Part shown: piece after piece, positions 37,314 through 47,999 of the stretch
Numbering within the stretch: position 1 is the stretch's first letter
Layout: each line of letters starts with the position of its first letter
NCBI GenBank assembly: GCA_014529385.2
Contig: CM043963.1
Location: 102,840,912 to 102,904,911 of the forward strand
Reading direction: 5' to 3'
Source of the DNA: Adiantum capillus-veneris
Taxonomy: Eukaryota; Streptophyta; Polypodiopsida; Polypodiales; Pteridaceae
DNA: 64,000 nt
Position numbers and translations under genes: made by a program
The notes under the pieces: model-generated
Database searches by the model: none
Seen by the model: the letters and a program-made list of their open reading frames with translations, nothing else
What the model was told of the DNA's origin: nothing

Positions 37314-37946
37314 ATGATCATGGCATACTTGGTATCATTGCAAGAGATCGTAAACAAACAAGGTGAAGACTTATTGGCACTTGCAATGGAGAATGGCACG
37401 CTAAGGGTTCTTGTGGTTGAGAATGAGAATCTCAAGAGGACACTTGAGATGCAAACAACAAGTTTGATGCAACTTGAAGAGGAAGTTAAGGAATGTAAAC
37501 ATTCTCTTGTGAACTTGAATGCTTTGAAGAAGCGCATGAGCAAAGTAGAGCATGACCATGTATTGAAACAGGAGAATATTGACACCATGAGCCAAGATGT
37601 ATGTGACATGAAAAATGCATGCACAAACAAGTCTTGGGCTGATGTATGTGGTAGCAATGTGGTTTCTAATTCCTCCCTCATGCAAGCTATGGCTCAAACA
37701 AAGAATGTTGAGAATGTGGATGTGGAGGAGTTGAAGGAACGGGAACAACGTTCCAAGAACATAATTTTTCATGGAGTTCTTGAAGAGAAGTTAGAGATGC
37801 CTCCTTCTCTTGCCATTGTTATTGAAGGTTTCTTCAAAACCCATTTTGGTATGTCCAGAGTTATGGTCTGTGGAGTGGGTAAGCAAGGAGCTCCTTGCTT
37901 AGGAGAACGGCTGATTGTATGCACCATGTCGGATGAGACCAAATGA
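37314..37946 (+). pseudogene. LINE ORF1-like RNA-binding protein
   Basis: This 210-codon frame is preceded by an out-of-frame start at 37189 (MSSGTRKGSSSSTRSTT). Residues about 25-110 form a heptad-rich coiled coil rich in Leu, Glu and Lys. From residue 143 it reads REQRSKNIIFHGVLEEK, the entry strand of an RRM, and later RLIVCTMSDETK, the matching later strand. Coiled coil plus RRM is the layout of L1-type ORF1 proteins, which trimerise and bind element RNA. The frame stops at 37944 inside the RRM; reading may resume after it. Confidence 0.75.
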
Positions 37947-38159
37947 AAGCTTATCCTTGATAATAGTTGGATCTATTTGAGGGATACAAATTGTTTCTAT
38001 GTGAAGATCGCACTATTAATATGCATCGCAAGGCATATGAGGAAAGGGGTAAGAAAACTAAGGAGATCTCTCATGAAGAAAATGTACTCAAGGAGGAGCC
38101 AAGTCCCACGAGCAAATATGAATGCGCGACCTATGAGGCCAAGTTACAATTGAAAATAT

Positions 38160-38900
38160 GCTTTTGAAATTGCAATGGATACCCATGGAATGCAGGGGTT
38201 GGCATTGATGAACTAACAAGAAAAAACGACATTGTAGTTTTTATTGAAACTTGGGAGCATGAGACACAAAGGATTAATGGCTTAGAGGATTACACTCATT
38301 GATGTGGTCAAAGAGTTTCAAGCAATAAAGAGGACAAGGAGGGGTAGCATGTATGGTTAAGAAAGGATTAGAAGATTTTGTATTAATTGTGAAAGATGAC
38401 AAGTACAAACGTTATATATGGCTGAAAATTATGACACCTTCATCATGATTCCCCTTTTATGCTTGAATGGATAGAGATCAGCCATTTTGATTTATAAGAG
38501 AACATTGGTTATTTTAAAGGTGAAGGTGATGTTATTGTCTTTGGGGATATGAATGCTCGCACAAAAACATTGCAACACGATACTCAACAATTTGATATGA
38601 CATATATTTGAAGGGAGTGGAGAAAGCTCCGCACTTCAATGGATGAGAAAGAACTTGATCACTATGAAAAGTTACTTTTACACATGTGTAATAGCACGGG
38701 TATGCTCATTGCCAATGGTGTATCTTTGTGGAGTGGAACCAATGGATTTACATGTAGAAAACATAATGGGGATAGTGTGATTGACTATATGCTACTCTCT
38801 GAAACCATCATGTATCGCATAAAGAGTTTTATGTTTGGCAAATGGGCTCGAAATGAGACCATTGGACCTTATGTATTGACCTTGTATGTGGAGAAGTAAT
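38160..38900 (+). pseudogene. LINE apurinic-endonuclease domain
   Basis: Broken frames encode WNCNGYPWNAGVGIDEL, then DIVVFIETWEHE with the catalytic Glu of the T-W-E type. These are followed by GDVIVFGDMNARTKT (the GD-N-A motif) and a last part open from 38639 with GDSVIDYMLLSETI. These are the ordered motifs of an EEP-family endonuclease that nicks target DNA. At the end the family SDH is not evident (NETIGPYV instead). Confidence 0.85.
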
Positions 38901-38975
38901 TAAGCATGATAATCTCAGCCAAAGGACATAGAAGTTATCACTATGTATGGATTTCAAATGGGCACCAATGTACAT

Positions 38976-39263
38976 GGGTGAAAGCATGTTAATGTGTCGC
39001 GCTTTTTGTGCTTGTTAGCATTTTCAAGCTAGCACATCTTGAAAAATTTGGGCGTCTGGTAATTATTTATAAATAATATCAAAATTTTGTTGGAGATTGT
39101 ACATTTGGTTTCCTTGTTTCAAGAGCTTTCTACCGATATATCATACATCATAGATCTTGGAGATGTAGCTCATGTTATTGTACTAGTTAGCATATGTCAA
39201 AATTGTGCTAGTTAGCATTATCTGGGACATGAAAAAGTGTGACACGTTAACATGCTTTCACCC
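38976..39263. mobile_element. 288-bp MITE with 32-bp terminal inverted repeats
   Basis: The left end begins GGGTGAAAGCATGTTAA and the right end is its inverse (TTAACATGCTTTCACCC). The 32-base arms differ at three positions. Direct ACAT copies flank it (38972-38975 and 39264-39267). Removing the element and one ACAT restores the LINE frame as FKWAPMYIEMVEQKLW. The interior is AT-rich and non-coding. The four-base duplication does not match the most common plant MITE classes (TA, TAA, 8-9 bp), so the superfamily is unassigned. Confidence 0.92.
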
Positions 39264-39599
39264 ACATTGAAATGGTTGAGCAAAAGTTATGGATGTCAAA
39301 GCTTCAATATGACGCACCATTGGAAACTAGGAAGCTTTTAAGAAAGTTATTTGTTCTTGTGCCCAAGAATGCTTTGCCATAAAGCATCTCCATGGTATCA
39401 ACAAAGATAACTCACGCAAATGGTGTTGATAAAGAATGTCAAGATGCTTGAAAGGTCTTGATAAATCTTGATGCAACTATGGACAAAGACAACTATCAAA
39501 GTCATTTACATACATACAAGGCATTGATTCAAAAGAAGAGAAGAAGATGGGAAGTAAAGAAACAAATTTTTTAGGTTTAAGAAAAGGTACTTGCATGTG

Positions 39600-41230
39600 G
39601 AAGATTTTGGAGAAACTTGAGAGGCAAGCAGGTTGATAAGTTTGGTAGCTTGAGTCTTGTGGATATGTACACACATTGTAGGCAACTATATGAGCAACCA
39701 AATGCTAAAAAAATGCCATTTTATGATTCAATCCCATGTATGCTCTCTTTTTCTACTATTGAGGATGTATGCGGTGGGCTTGAAAAGTTGGCCACTCGCA
39801 AAGTGAGAGATCTTCAAGGTATCAAGCCGGAGATGATCAAATGGATGGAAGATTTTACACATGAGTGGATGTGTAATATGTTCAACCTTGTACTTCAACA
39901 TGGTATGCCTTATGATTGGAGTACTAATTGGGTCGAGCTTTTGCATAAAGGAGGGGATGTAAAGAATGTAATCAACTACCAAACTATACTCATTGGGTAT
40001 GTTATGGTAAAGTTGTTTGGGTGCATAATGGAGATAAAGTGGAGTGATTGGACTGAAGAAAATGACAAGTGTGCAGAAGGACAAGTGGGCTTTTCATCGA
40101 TGCCATAGCACCATTGATCATCTTGTCATTCTTTGTGTTATCATGGAGGAAATTTGATTAAAAGGCAAGTGATTGCATTGTTGTTTTGTGGACTTTAAGA
40201 AAGCCTTTGATATGATTACACCACATAACACTTTGTGGAGAAGGATGGACTCAACTCCAAGTGCCAAGTGAGTTTATGCTTGCAGTTTCTCGAATCTATG
40301 ACAAGGTGATGTGTCAATTGTGCATCGAAAGAGGAATTTCAAAATTTTTTGTAAGCACTATTGGGGTTAAACAAGATATCTATTATCACAAAGTCTCTTT
40401 GGTCTATGCATTAATCAATTGGAACAAATGGTACTTGAATTTATGCAAGAAGAAGGCATTGAAGAGGTCACTATTTGCAAAGCGGTAATCATGCTTTTGT
40501 TGTATGCGGATGATGCAGTGCTTCTAGCACACACTTGAGAAGATGCACAATAGCTTATGGTTGTCCTTGAGAAATTTTGCTTGCATAGTGGACTGATTGT
40601 GAATGAATCCGAAACAAAGGTTATGCTTGTGAAAAGCAACCATAACAAGAAGCCATGCATTGTGTACAACAATGAGACACCTGAAGTTGTTGAGAGCTTT
40701 AAGTATCTTGGCCTTGAGGTTCCGACCAATCACACATGGCATGAATGTACTATGCGTCATTTGGAAGCGGGAAAGAGAGCATACTATGCATTTGAATATG
40801 TGTAACATCAAGCGTTGTGTTCTCAAGAAGTACCTTTTTGACACATTGGTGACACTGGTTCTTCTTTATGGAGTTGAAGCGTGGGGCAGGAGCATCTCAA
40901 ATTCTACTTGGAAAAAGTTTGAGAATGTTTAAAAGCATTTTCTTACAAGCTTTCTCCATGTTAAGACACAAACACCATATATGCTCCTACTTTTTGAGTC
41001 GAGATCTCTTCCAATTGAGGTTATGGGCATGGAAAGGGTTGTGGAGTACATGATAAAGATGCATCAAAACCCCTCACATCGACTTCCTACAATTGCATGG
41101 GACGCAAGCAAAAAAAGTTCAAAAGACACATAAAAGCAAGATCTTGAGCATGGGATGGATGCAAGATATAAGTAAGTGGTTTGAGAGATGGGATGCATTA
41201 CATGTGTTACATGATGCCTCAATTGATTTT
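39600..41230 (+). pseudogene. LINE reverse transcriptase and C-terminal region
   Basis: Pieces in order: VRDLQGIKPEMIKWMEDF and WSTNWVELLHKGGDVKN (39790-39970), FVDFKKAFDMITPHNTLW (about 40187-40240), and the active site LLYADDAVLLAHT (40497-40535, followed by a TGA). The thumb follows: GLIVNESETKVMLVKSN and FKYLGLEVPTNHTWHE (40590-40745). VLLYGVEAWGRSISNSTW (about 40856-40910) belongs to the C-terminal region. The polymerase Asp pair is intact but the frame is broken many times. Confidence 0.87.
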
Positions 41231-42560
41231 CCTCTTTCACACACACTTCTCCACTCATCATCCCCACCTCTCTCACCACTCCTCTCTGCACCCTACTCAC
41301 CTTCTTCTCAACCTTGAAGAATAAGAGAAACCATGGTGAACTCATGTCTCCTACACACACTTCCATTCCAAAATTGACCACCTAGTCTCATTTTTCCTCT
41401 TCCATATTACCCATATCTATAAAAAAAACCACAAAATTCAGCCTCTTCTCTTGAAAGACAGCACCATGTTGATTGATTACTCATATTCAATTACCTTGGC
41501 TCCCAAGGAAGGTCAAGAAATGGAAAAAAAACATACCGTCAAAGCTAGTGGACCGTCAACAAGCGTCAAAATTGACCCTACTCAAGACACTTGGAGCATC
41601 AACATTGTAAGAAATCCATATTTTTTTACCGATTAAGAGTTTTTTTTCCTTATTTGTATCCTACATGGATACTCCCATTGTAAATATCCAATTTCATTTA
41701 TAAATCAATAAAAATACTAAGTCTACTAATTTACTAACACTAACCTACTATGAAAAGTCCTATCACCTCCACTTCTCTCCTCTCTCTCTTCTTCATCTAT
41801 CCCCACCAACTTCTTGATTATTCCAAGCAAAAGAAATTAGATAACTGAAAATCTAACCCAACCATGGTTAGAGGAGTAACCCTAGCCCTCAAAATTGCTA
41901 TAAAAGGAGGGTGTAGCTAGCACAAAAGGGGGGAGCCATAAGCAAGAGCACTATGCTATAGCTTGAGAAGCCAAGCTCAACCTCTCTAGAGGGAGCTCTT
42001 GAGTGGAAGCTCATTGTCTTATGCATATGCATGTGTTGTATTAGGGGTGATTAGCAAGGGAACTCTATGCCATTGTAAGAGAGAGTGATCATTCAATTGA
42101 GAGTAGGTAATCTATCATTTCTCCTACTAGTGTAAGGCCAACATATCCTGAATCAAGGAGGGTGGATTTGGACTAAGCTTGGATACTTCGTCTCTCTTCC
42201 AACGTGAAATAATGGACAACAATGATGTGTAAGTGTCTTGGTGTTTTTTTAAGTTCTTGATAGCTTGTCTCTGGGTGTTGTCATCAATTTAGCCATAAAT
42301 CCCACATACTGTAAGAGGACGACAGGGTGGAGAGGACTCCCCTGGCCTTAAGATAGAGATTGGGGTGGGTTTTCTTGTGATGTGTCGTGGTGTAATTTAC
42401 TCAAGCTATATTGAACAAATACTAATCTCACTTTGATTGGTCATGACAGATTTGTAAGAAGGTATTAGTGCAACAAGCATCCCCTCCCCCTTCTCTCTCT
42501 TTCTTACATATATAATTGTGTTTGCTTGATCACTGCCGATACATTTCAAAGCAGCCCGAG

Positions 42561-42610
<50 letters not shown>

Positions 42611-42785
42611 ACGCATCCTAGTTCGCATCCAGAACTAGGTGGTGCCTCAAATTTGTGTAGGGTTAGGTTGCGAGTTTGTGTGTGTGTGTGGTTGTTTTTT
42701 CCAACCCCAACCCAATTCAGCAGCACGGGAGCCTAGAAGAGTGCTTAGAGGCCACTCTTCTTGTTGCCACTCCCGGACCGCCTCA
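41231..42785 (+). repeat. 5' LTR of the Tat element, left end missing
   Basis: It aligns with the 3' LTR from about 50987 onward. The first 1015 bp of the LTR are absent, and LINE sequence abuts directly. It contains a TATA box (41899), a (CT)n tract (about 42564-42605) and ends ACCGCCTCA. Confidence 0.88.
41899..41907 (+). promoter_or_regulatory. TATA box of the 5' Tat LTR
   Basis: TATAAAAGG matches the plant TATA consensus and is conserved in the other LTR at 51660-51668. Transcription probably starts about 30 bp downstream. Confidence 0.7.
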
Positions 42786-42788
42786 AAT

Positions 42789-42805
42789 TGGTGCCCCCAC
42801 GGAGG
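42789..42805 (+). other. Primer-binding site of the Tat element
   Basis: TGGTGCCCCCACGGAGG begins three bases after the LTR end. It is not the initiator tRNA-Met site used by the chromovirus; the tRNA was not identified. Confidence 0.55.
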
Positions 42806-42861
42806 AACGGCTTGTGTATTTCTATGTAGGATCAACCTTTTAGCATAGTCAAGAAGTTTGC

Positions 42862-43074
42862 ATGAATCACGAGAATTTGTATGATCCGTTCATTCCCATT
42901 GCAAGGCAAAAGGTACACATAATTGTTAGTACTAAGTTGCAATTTCAACGTGTAATTCGTAGAATTTTAGTTCCTCTTAGGTTGGCCGAGATAAACGCTT
43001 TAGTAAATCCTTTTATTTTTCCTCTCATTAGGTACGACCTTAGTCTAGACGTCTATATTTTTGTTTTGTTTTAA
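42862..43074 (+). CDS. Small leader ORF A of the Tat element (70 aa)
   Basis: An uninterrupted frame lies between the primer site and gag. It is hydrophobic in its second half: NALVNPFIFPLIRYDLSLDV. It resembles the next ORF along its length: both have a basic N-terminal half with I/V-x-F-Q, then an E-I-x-A-L-x-N-P-x-I-x-P-L-I-x-Y core and a D-V-x-I-F end. No known domain was recognised. It could be the divided remains of a longer gag N-terminus. Confidence 0.5.
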   Translation: MNHENLYDPFIPIARQKVHIIVSTKLQFQRVIRRILVPLRLAEINALVNPFIFPLIRYDLSLDVYIFVLF

Positions 43075-43095
43075 GAATTAGGGCATGCATAGACC

Positions 43096-43314
43096 ATGGG
43101 CAATGGCCCAAGAATTGAGGTTTTCCCCTTCCATTTCACTCCACACATTAGAGTAAACATCGCAATTAGTAGAAAAATCCATTTTCAACAACGTATGGTG
43201 TTCATGTTTGGTGCCCAAAGAGTAGGAGAAATTCTCGCGTCACTAAACCCTGTCATCCTACCTCTCATTGATTATCATAGGTCATTTGATGTGAATATTT
43301 TTATTTTGTTGTAG
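43096..43314 (+). CDS. Small leader ORF B of the Tat element (72 aa), paralogue of ORF A
   Basis: It begins 21 bp after ORF A ends. Its core reads EILASLNPVILPLIDYHRSF, matching ORF A at most hydrophobic and Pro/Asn positions, followed by DVNIFILL against DVYIFVLF. The two therefore look like an internal duplication. Function is unknown. It ends about 170 bp before the gag start. Confidence 0.5.
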   Translation: MGNGPRIEVFPFHFTPHIRVNIAISRKIHFQQRMVFMFGAQRVGEILASLNPVILPLIDYHRSFDVNIFILL

Positions 43315-43485
43315 AATAGATTGTAATTTAGAAAATATTATTGTGTAAATCTTTTAAAGAAAGAAAAAACATAAACGCGTCATATTGAAATCAATTCAAT
43401 GGAGAGCCAATGCCAAATGTTTAGATATCCTCTTTTCTTTGGAGAGCCTCGAGAGGATGCATAATTATTTTTAGCAAATTTCAAG

Positions 43486-44434
43486 ATGTCTTGCCGTATC
43501 AAGAGGATAGTAACTGATCAAGAACGTGTAGAAATGTTTGAGGTGGTTCTTAGGAAAGATGATAGCACTTGGTTTGACTCTTTGCCTGAGGAAGTTAAGG
43601 GGAATTACACAGAAGTTTTAAATCGTTTCAAGAAATACTTCTTTGATCCCCAAAACATTCAAAAACTATGGCAAGACATTGTTTCTCATAAGCAAAAAGA
43701 CTTAGATGACTACTACTTGTACAAGCAAGAGTTTCTACGTCTTTGGGCTCTATGGATACGAAATGTTGCTAACCCTGGTCATGTTGCAGAATTTCTAAAG
43801 AAGGAGAGGTTCATATCCGGAATCTTTTCTGACCTTAAGGTAAAAGTTGAGGCCGATGCACCTGCTACCTTTGATGCAGCTGAAACTAGGGCTGCTGAGA
43901 AATATAGGAAACTCAAGTGCTTAAGGGGGGAGGTTCCAATAGAAGGTCTTAGACCCAAAGGTAAGTCACAAGCATCAACATCTAGGGAGCTTCCTGAGGT
44001 AACGGCGGAAGTGATTGAGAAGTTAAAATGAATCTTTAAGTAGCTTGTCAATTCACCTTGCACAAGCTGTAGGTCCAAAGGGACAAGCAAAGAAGTCTGA
44101 AGAGCGAGATCCACGACATAGGAGAGTCTTGCAATGTTGGAATTGCGGAGAGTCTGGACATGGGATGTATAATTGTCCTTGGCCCCGTGGCAAGCCAGGG
44201 AGACCTAACTTGAATTACCCAGTAATGAATGCAGGTGAAGGAATGGGTCAACAAACAAGGCTTCTACAACGGCCAAATGGAACAAGACCACCTCCACAAG
44301 GGGTAGAAGGAGTTCCACCTTTGCCAGATCCAAATGTGCATGTGGTAGAGGTGAAAAATTCAAATGAGGTTGACATGGAAGCAAATGGCATTAAGAGTGG
44401 TCGAGGAAAAGGTAAAGAGAAAGAAGGAGTCTAA
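43486..44434 (+). pseudogene. Tat element gag with zinc knuckle, split by a frameshift
   Basis: The 181-codon first frame (43486-44031) has a Ty3-type gag domain: WFDSLPEEVKGNYTEVLNRF, then DDYYLYKQEFLRLW. After a stop at 44029 the protein continues from about 44045 in another frame, with a CCHC knuckle CWNCGESGHGMYNC near 44133-44175 and a Pro-rich tail. A stop ends it at 44432. In intact relatives these parts form one polyprotein. Confidence 0.85.
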
Positions 44435-44536
44435 TCACAGAGTGACCATGGACAAGTAAAGAAGGCAAAGGAGACCAAGGAAGCTAAGAGGACCCGACGT
44501 CGTATCAATCTCCAACACTTCCCTCTTGGACATGGT

Positions 44537-45926
44537 ATGGCTCCATACAACTTGTTGGAAGACATGAGAGGTAAGGGTCCTGATATCTCATGGCCTCAGT
44601 TTCTTGCATTATGCCCACAAGTTAGGAGGGATTTAACAAAGGTAGTTAGCACTAGGAGAAAGGTAAAAGAGAGTGTGCCTGTTGTAAAAATTGCACAAGA
44701 TAAAATGAATGAGGATATTACACCTGTGCTATATTGTTACATCAAAGGAAGATTGGTTAGGAAAGGTCTAGTGGATGGGGGCGCACAAATTTGCATCATG
44801 ATAGAGGGACTCATGCAAAGACTAGGCATGCACATCCACGAGACACCTGAAATTATAGTCAAGATGGCAAACAATAGCAAGGCTAGGTGCGTAGGCATTT
44901 GTAAAAATGTTTTTGTGGAGGCCTTTGGCATTAAGAAGGCAGTGGATTTCTATGTCATGTCTACCGAAGGAAATGGTTACCCATTTATCCTAGGAAGACA
45001 ATGGCTAATGAAAATGCGAGCTTTGCAGAATTGGGAGAGTGGAAAGCTAATTTGTAGGAATGAAAATCATAAGAAGGTTGTCTTTGACATGAAGGAGCAA
45101 CGCCAAGAGGAGCTCCATGAAGAATCATCTCAAAGTGAGATGGAGGAAGGTTGGACCGATAGTACTTCAGAAGGAGAAAGTAGCGGCAGCATTATTGAAG
45201 AGGAGTCTTCCATTGAAGTCATGGGGGTAAGGTTTAAGCCAAACAACCAAGAGACCTCTTGCCCAGGTTTGGAAGAGATAGGTTCCCAAGAGAACCAAAA
45301 AGTGGAAGATGAAAGAATGCTAGAAGGTATGTTATCTACAACACTTAAAAAGGATGAAAGGGAGGAGCTCAAAGGCGTGTTAAGGAAATTTCCTAGACCT
45401 TTTGCTAAAGACTACACCGATGTGCATGGAGTAGATGCTGTTCAACACAAAATTGAGTTGAAGCCAGAGGCCACACCTAAGGCTCAGAAGCTACGAAGGC
45501 TAGGAGTCATCAAGGAGCAGGCTTTACTCAAGGAGGTAAGAAATCTTCTAGCAGCAGGTTTGATTTATCCAGTGGAGAATTCAGAGTGGGTCTCTCTCGT
45601 TGTTGTCACTCCTAAGAAAAACGGCAAGTGGAGGGTGTGTGTGGATTACCGACCACTCAATGAGGCAACAAAAAGAGATCACTTTCCCCTCCCATTTCAT
45701 GATGAGATACTAAATGAGGTAGCTGGTCATGAGAAGTACACTGTGTGTGATGGCTACTCAGGTTACTTTCAAATAGGTATCGCATTGGAAGATCAGTTGA
45801 AAACAACCTTCATCACTCCTTGGGGTTGTCAAGCATTCTTTGGAAAGTCCATTAGGGTTTTTATTGATGATTTTTGCATTTATAGCTCAAAATCATTTCA
45901 TCCACAAAGGGTAGAAGAAGGTTTAA
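44537..45926 (+). pseudogene. Tat element protease and reverse transcriptase, first part
   Basis: The protease reads GLVDGGAQICIMIEGLM, where the usual D-S-G is D-G-G, and ends near FILGRQWL. An acidic linker follows. RT motifs are WRVCVDYRPLNEATKRDHFP, then YSGYFQIGIALEDQLKTTFI, and the active site RVFIDDFCIYSSK. Between TPWGCQAF and FGKSIRVF about 25 residues are missing, including the M-P-F-G-L-x-N-A-P motif, apparently by in-frame deletion. The gene is interrupted at 45927 by a DNA transposon and resumes at 47266. Confidence 0.88.
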
Positions 45927-47265
45927 CACTAGGTTGGTAATGGGACACTTTTATGTCCTGGGACACTTTTATGTCCTGTTAAGTGACCATTTTCCTTGAA
46001 TTATGTCAAGAGTTTCAAAATGGATTTTGAGGTGCTATCTATCTAGAAAGTTGTCTCATGAGCTGAAAAAAGCTCGAATTTTTTTTGGAATACCAATTCC
46101 ATCTTTAACCTTGTCCTTGCACAACATTTCACAACCTAAACTGTGTGAAAAAACGGGTCCTGTTTTTGGCTTTTTTCAACTTTTTGCAACTATACCACTC
46201 TAGAATTCATTTTTGCGAGGTCTATAATGCTAGAGAACTATCTTTAGTAGGCCTCAACATGTCCTGATGCTTCTAGGGAGAAATAAATATTAAAGTTGTA
46301 AGTTATGACCAAATTACAAAAATTGTCAAATCCTGTTTTTTAGCCAATTTTAGCCCTTCTATGATTTTCTTGGTGGATTTCATGATATCCAAATGCATTT
46401 TTGATTTTCTATGTCGCATATTGTAACATAAGGCTAATATTCCTTGAGTTTTGGGGCACCTAATACCCTATTTTGCATAGTATACAACGATGGTTGATTT
46501 TTTCAATTATAGAAGAAAACGAAACATTCTAGTATATCAAGTATAGCTTTTTCAATATTGTTAGTTTCTTGTGACAAATACATGGATTTTGTAGATATCA
46601 ACCATATCTAGTCATAAGGATCAAATTTGGCTACATATTGAATAGTTTCTTTGGGATTCTACAACTCATAATGTTGAACCCAGTTTTTTCATGTTTGCTA
46701 TATTTAGCACTTCATCTTTGTCCCCAAGATTCCCCTTGGTAAGAGATGTATTATTCTTTTGACATGCTCCATGGCTCCTTATGAACCTAACGGACAATAG
46801 GGAACTAAGAAAACATGGATATATTATTTGTATTGAGCGTGGCTATAGAAACTTTGATGATAGGTTTGCAGAATGGTAAAAATTCAACTTTTTTGTACCT
46901 ATTTATTTTGGCAAAACAAAAAATAGTGAGTGAGAAGCAATCATATGTTCTGATCACCAACCCATTGAAGTTAACTAGGGAATTTATCTCAAGTCCTACA
47001 AAAATCCCTAATCTTATTTTTATGCAACAAAACGTAAGAAATTACTGTTTTGATGAAAATGCACTGGTCCATCAACTTTGGAGGCTTGGTGTGACCAAAA
47101 GATGAGAAATTTTACAAGTTTCTTATTTTTTCCATGTGTAGTAGGCCTTAAACTCTAACCTCATGAAAGGATTTTACAAAATGAGTGAATCTACTATGGT
47201 TTTGGAGGTTTTTTTCAAAAACATGAAAGGACACTTTTATGTCCTGTTAGGTTACCAACCTAGTG
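45927..47265. mobile_element. 1339-bp CACTA-like non-autonomous DNA transposon
   Basis: Ends are CACTAGGTTGGTAA and its inverse TTACCAACCTAGTG. TTAA flanks both sides (45923-45926 and 47266-47269). Removing the insert and one TTAA restores RT as VEEGLKKLYDMGG. Subterminally, GGACACTTTTATGTCC occurs twice at the left (45943 and 45962) and once at the right (47229). It is internally palindromic (GGACA/TGTCC). The CACTA start and subterminal repeats suit En/Spm-like elements, but their duplication is usually three bases. The interior is AT-rich with no transposase. Confidence 0.88.
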
Positions 47266-47990
47266 TTAAAGAAGCTCTATGACATGGGAGGTCAACTGAA
47301 CCCTGACAAGTGTAAAATAGGTGAGGATGAAGTGATCTTGCTTGGTCACAAGGTTTCCTATAAAGCCATTGAGGTGGATCCTTCAAAGGCAAAGGCTCTT
47401 ATTGAGCTCCCATCACACAAGAATCTGAAAGAGGTCATCTCATTCATTCAAAAGGTGAAGTATATGTCACGCTTCATTCACTTAGCTTCGGAGTTGCTTC
47501 ATCCTTTGCAAAAGTTGACACAACAAGTAGAATTTGCATGGTCTGATGAGCTTGAAGAGTACTTTTGTAACATTAAAGTCATTTTGTCAGAGCTACCAAC
47601 ACTCATGCCTCCTTGTGGGCAATACACATTCTTTGTTAGCTCTAGTGTTGGAAGGGAAACAATTGGTGATGTGTTTCTACAACAAGATCCCCATAGTACC
47701 AGGATGCGACCCATCTACTTTGCTAGTAGGGTCATGAATGCTTTGGAGAGAGGCAGAAGCAGAACTCATGATGCTTTCTCTCATGTTTGCGGTGAGAAAG
47801 TTTAGATCCTACCTGCTACCAAAATCTTTTGTAATTCTCACTGCTGCAAAAAATTTGTTCCCTTGGGTGTCATCTCAAATGAATCTTAGTACTAGGATCT
47901 CAAAGTGGATTATGGAGTTGCAAGAGTTCCAATACTCTTTCAAGGTGGAAGATAGTGTGCGTGCACAATTGGGAGGGATCCTTACTTAAA
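47266..47990 (+). pseudogene. Tat element RT thumb and first (gypsy-type) RNase H
   Basis: The frame continues from the RT as GGQLNPDKCKIGEDEVILLG, then SKAKALIELPSHKNLKEVIS. RNase H follows with QYTFFVSSSVGRETIGDVFL, where the expected catalytic V-D/F-D is not seen, and YFASRVMNALERG. A frameshift near 47755 moves to LMLSLMFAVRKFRSYLLPKS, which runs to a stop at 47987. Confidence 0.85.
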
Positions 47991-47999
47991 GGGTACATG

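Larger units (their letters stand above)
37189..41230 (+). mobile_element. LINE (non-LTR retrotransposon), decayed, 3'-truncated
   Basis: An ORF1-like protein (37189-37946) is followed by an AP endonuclease (about 38160-38900) and a reverse transcriptase (39600-40800), then a C-terminal region to about 41230. Stops and frameshifts are frequent. A 288-bp MITE interrupts it at 38976-39263. No poly-A tail is present; the element ends abruptly where the Tat LTR begins (41231). Confidence 0.85.

Noticed and set aside
41451-41636. Small conserved frame present in both Tat LTRs (41451-41636 and 51211-51379)
   Set aside because: The frame is conserved only because the two LTRs are near-identical copies; it lies upstream of the LTR TATA box and has no recognisable motif.
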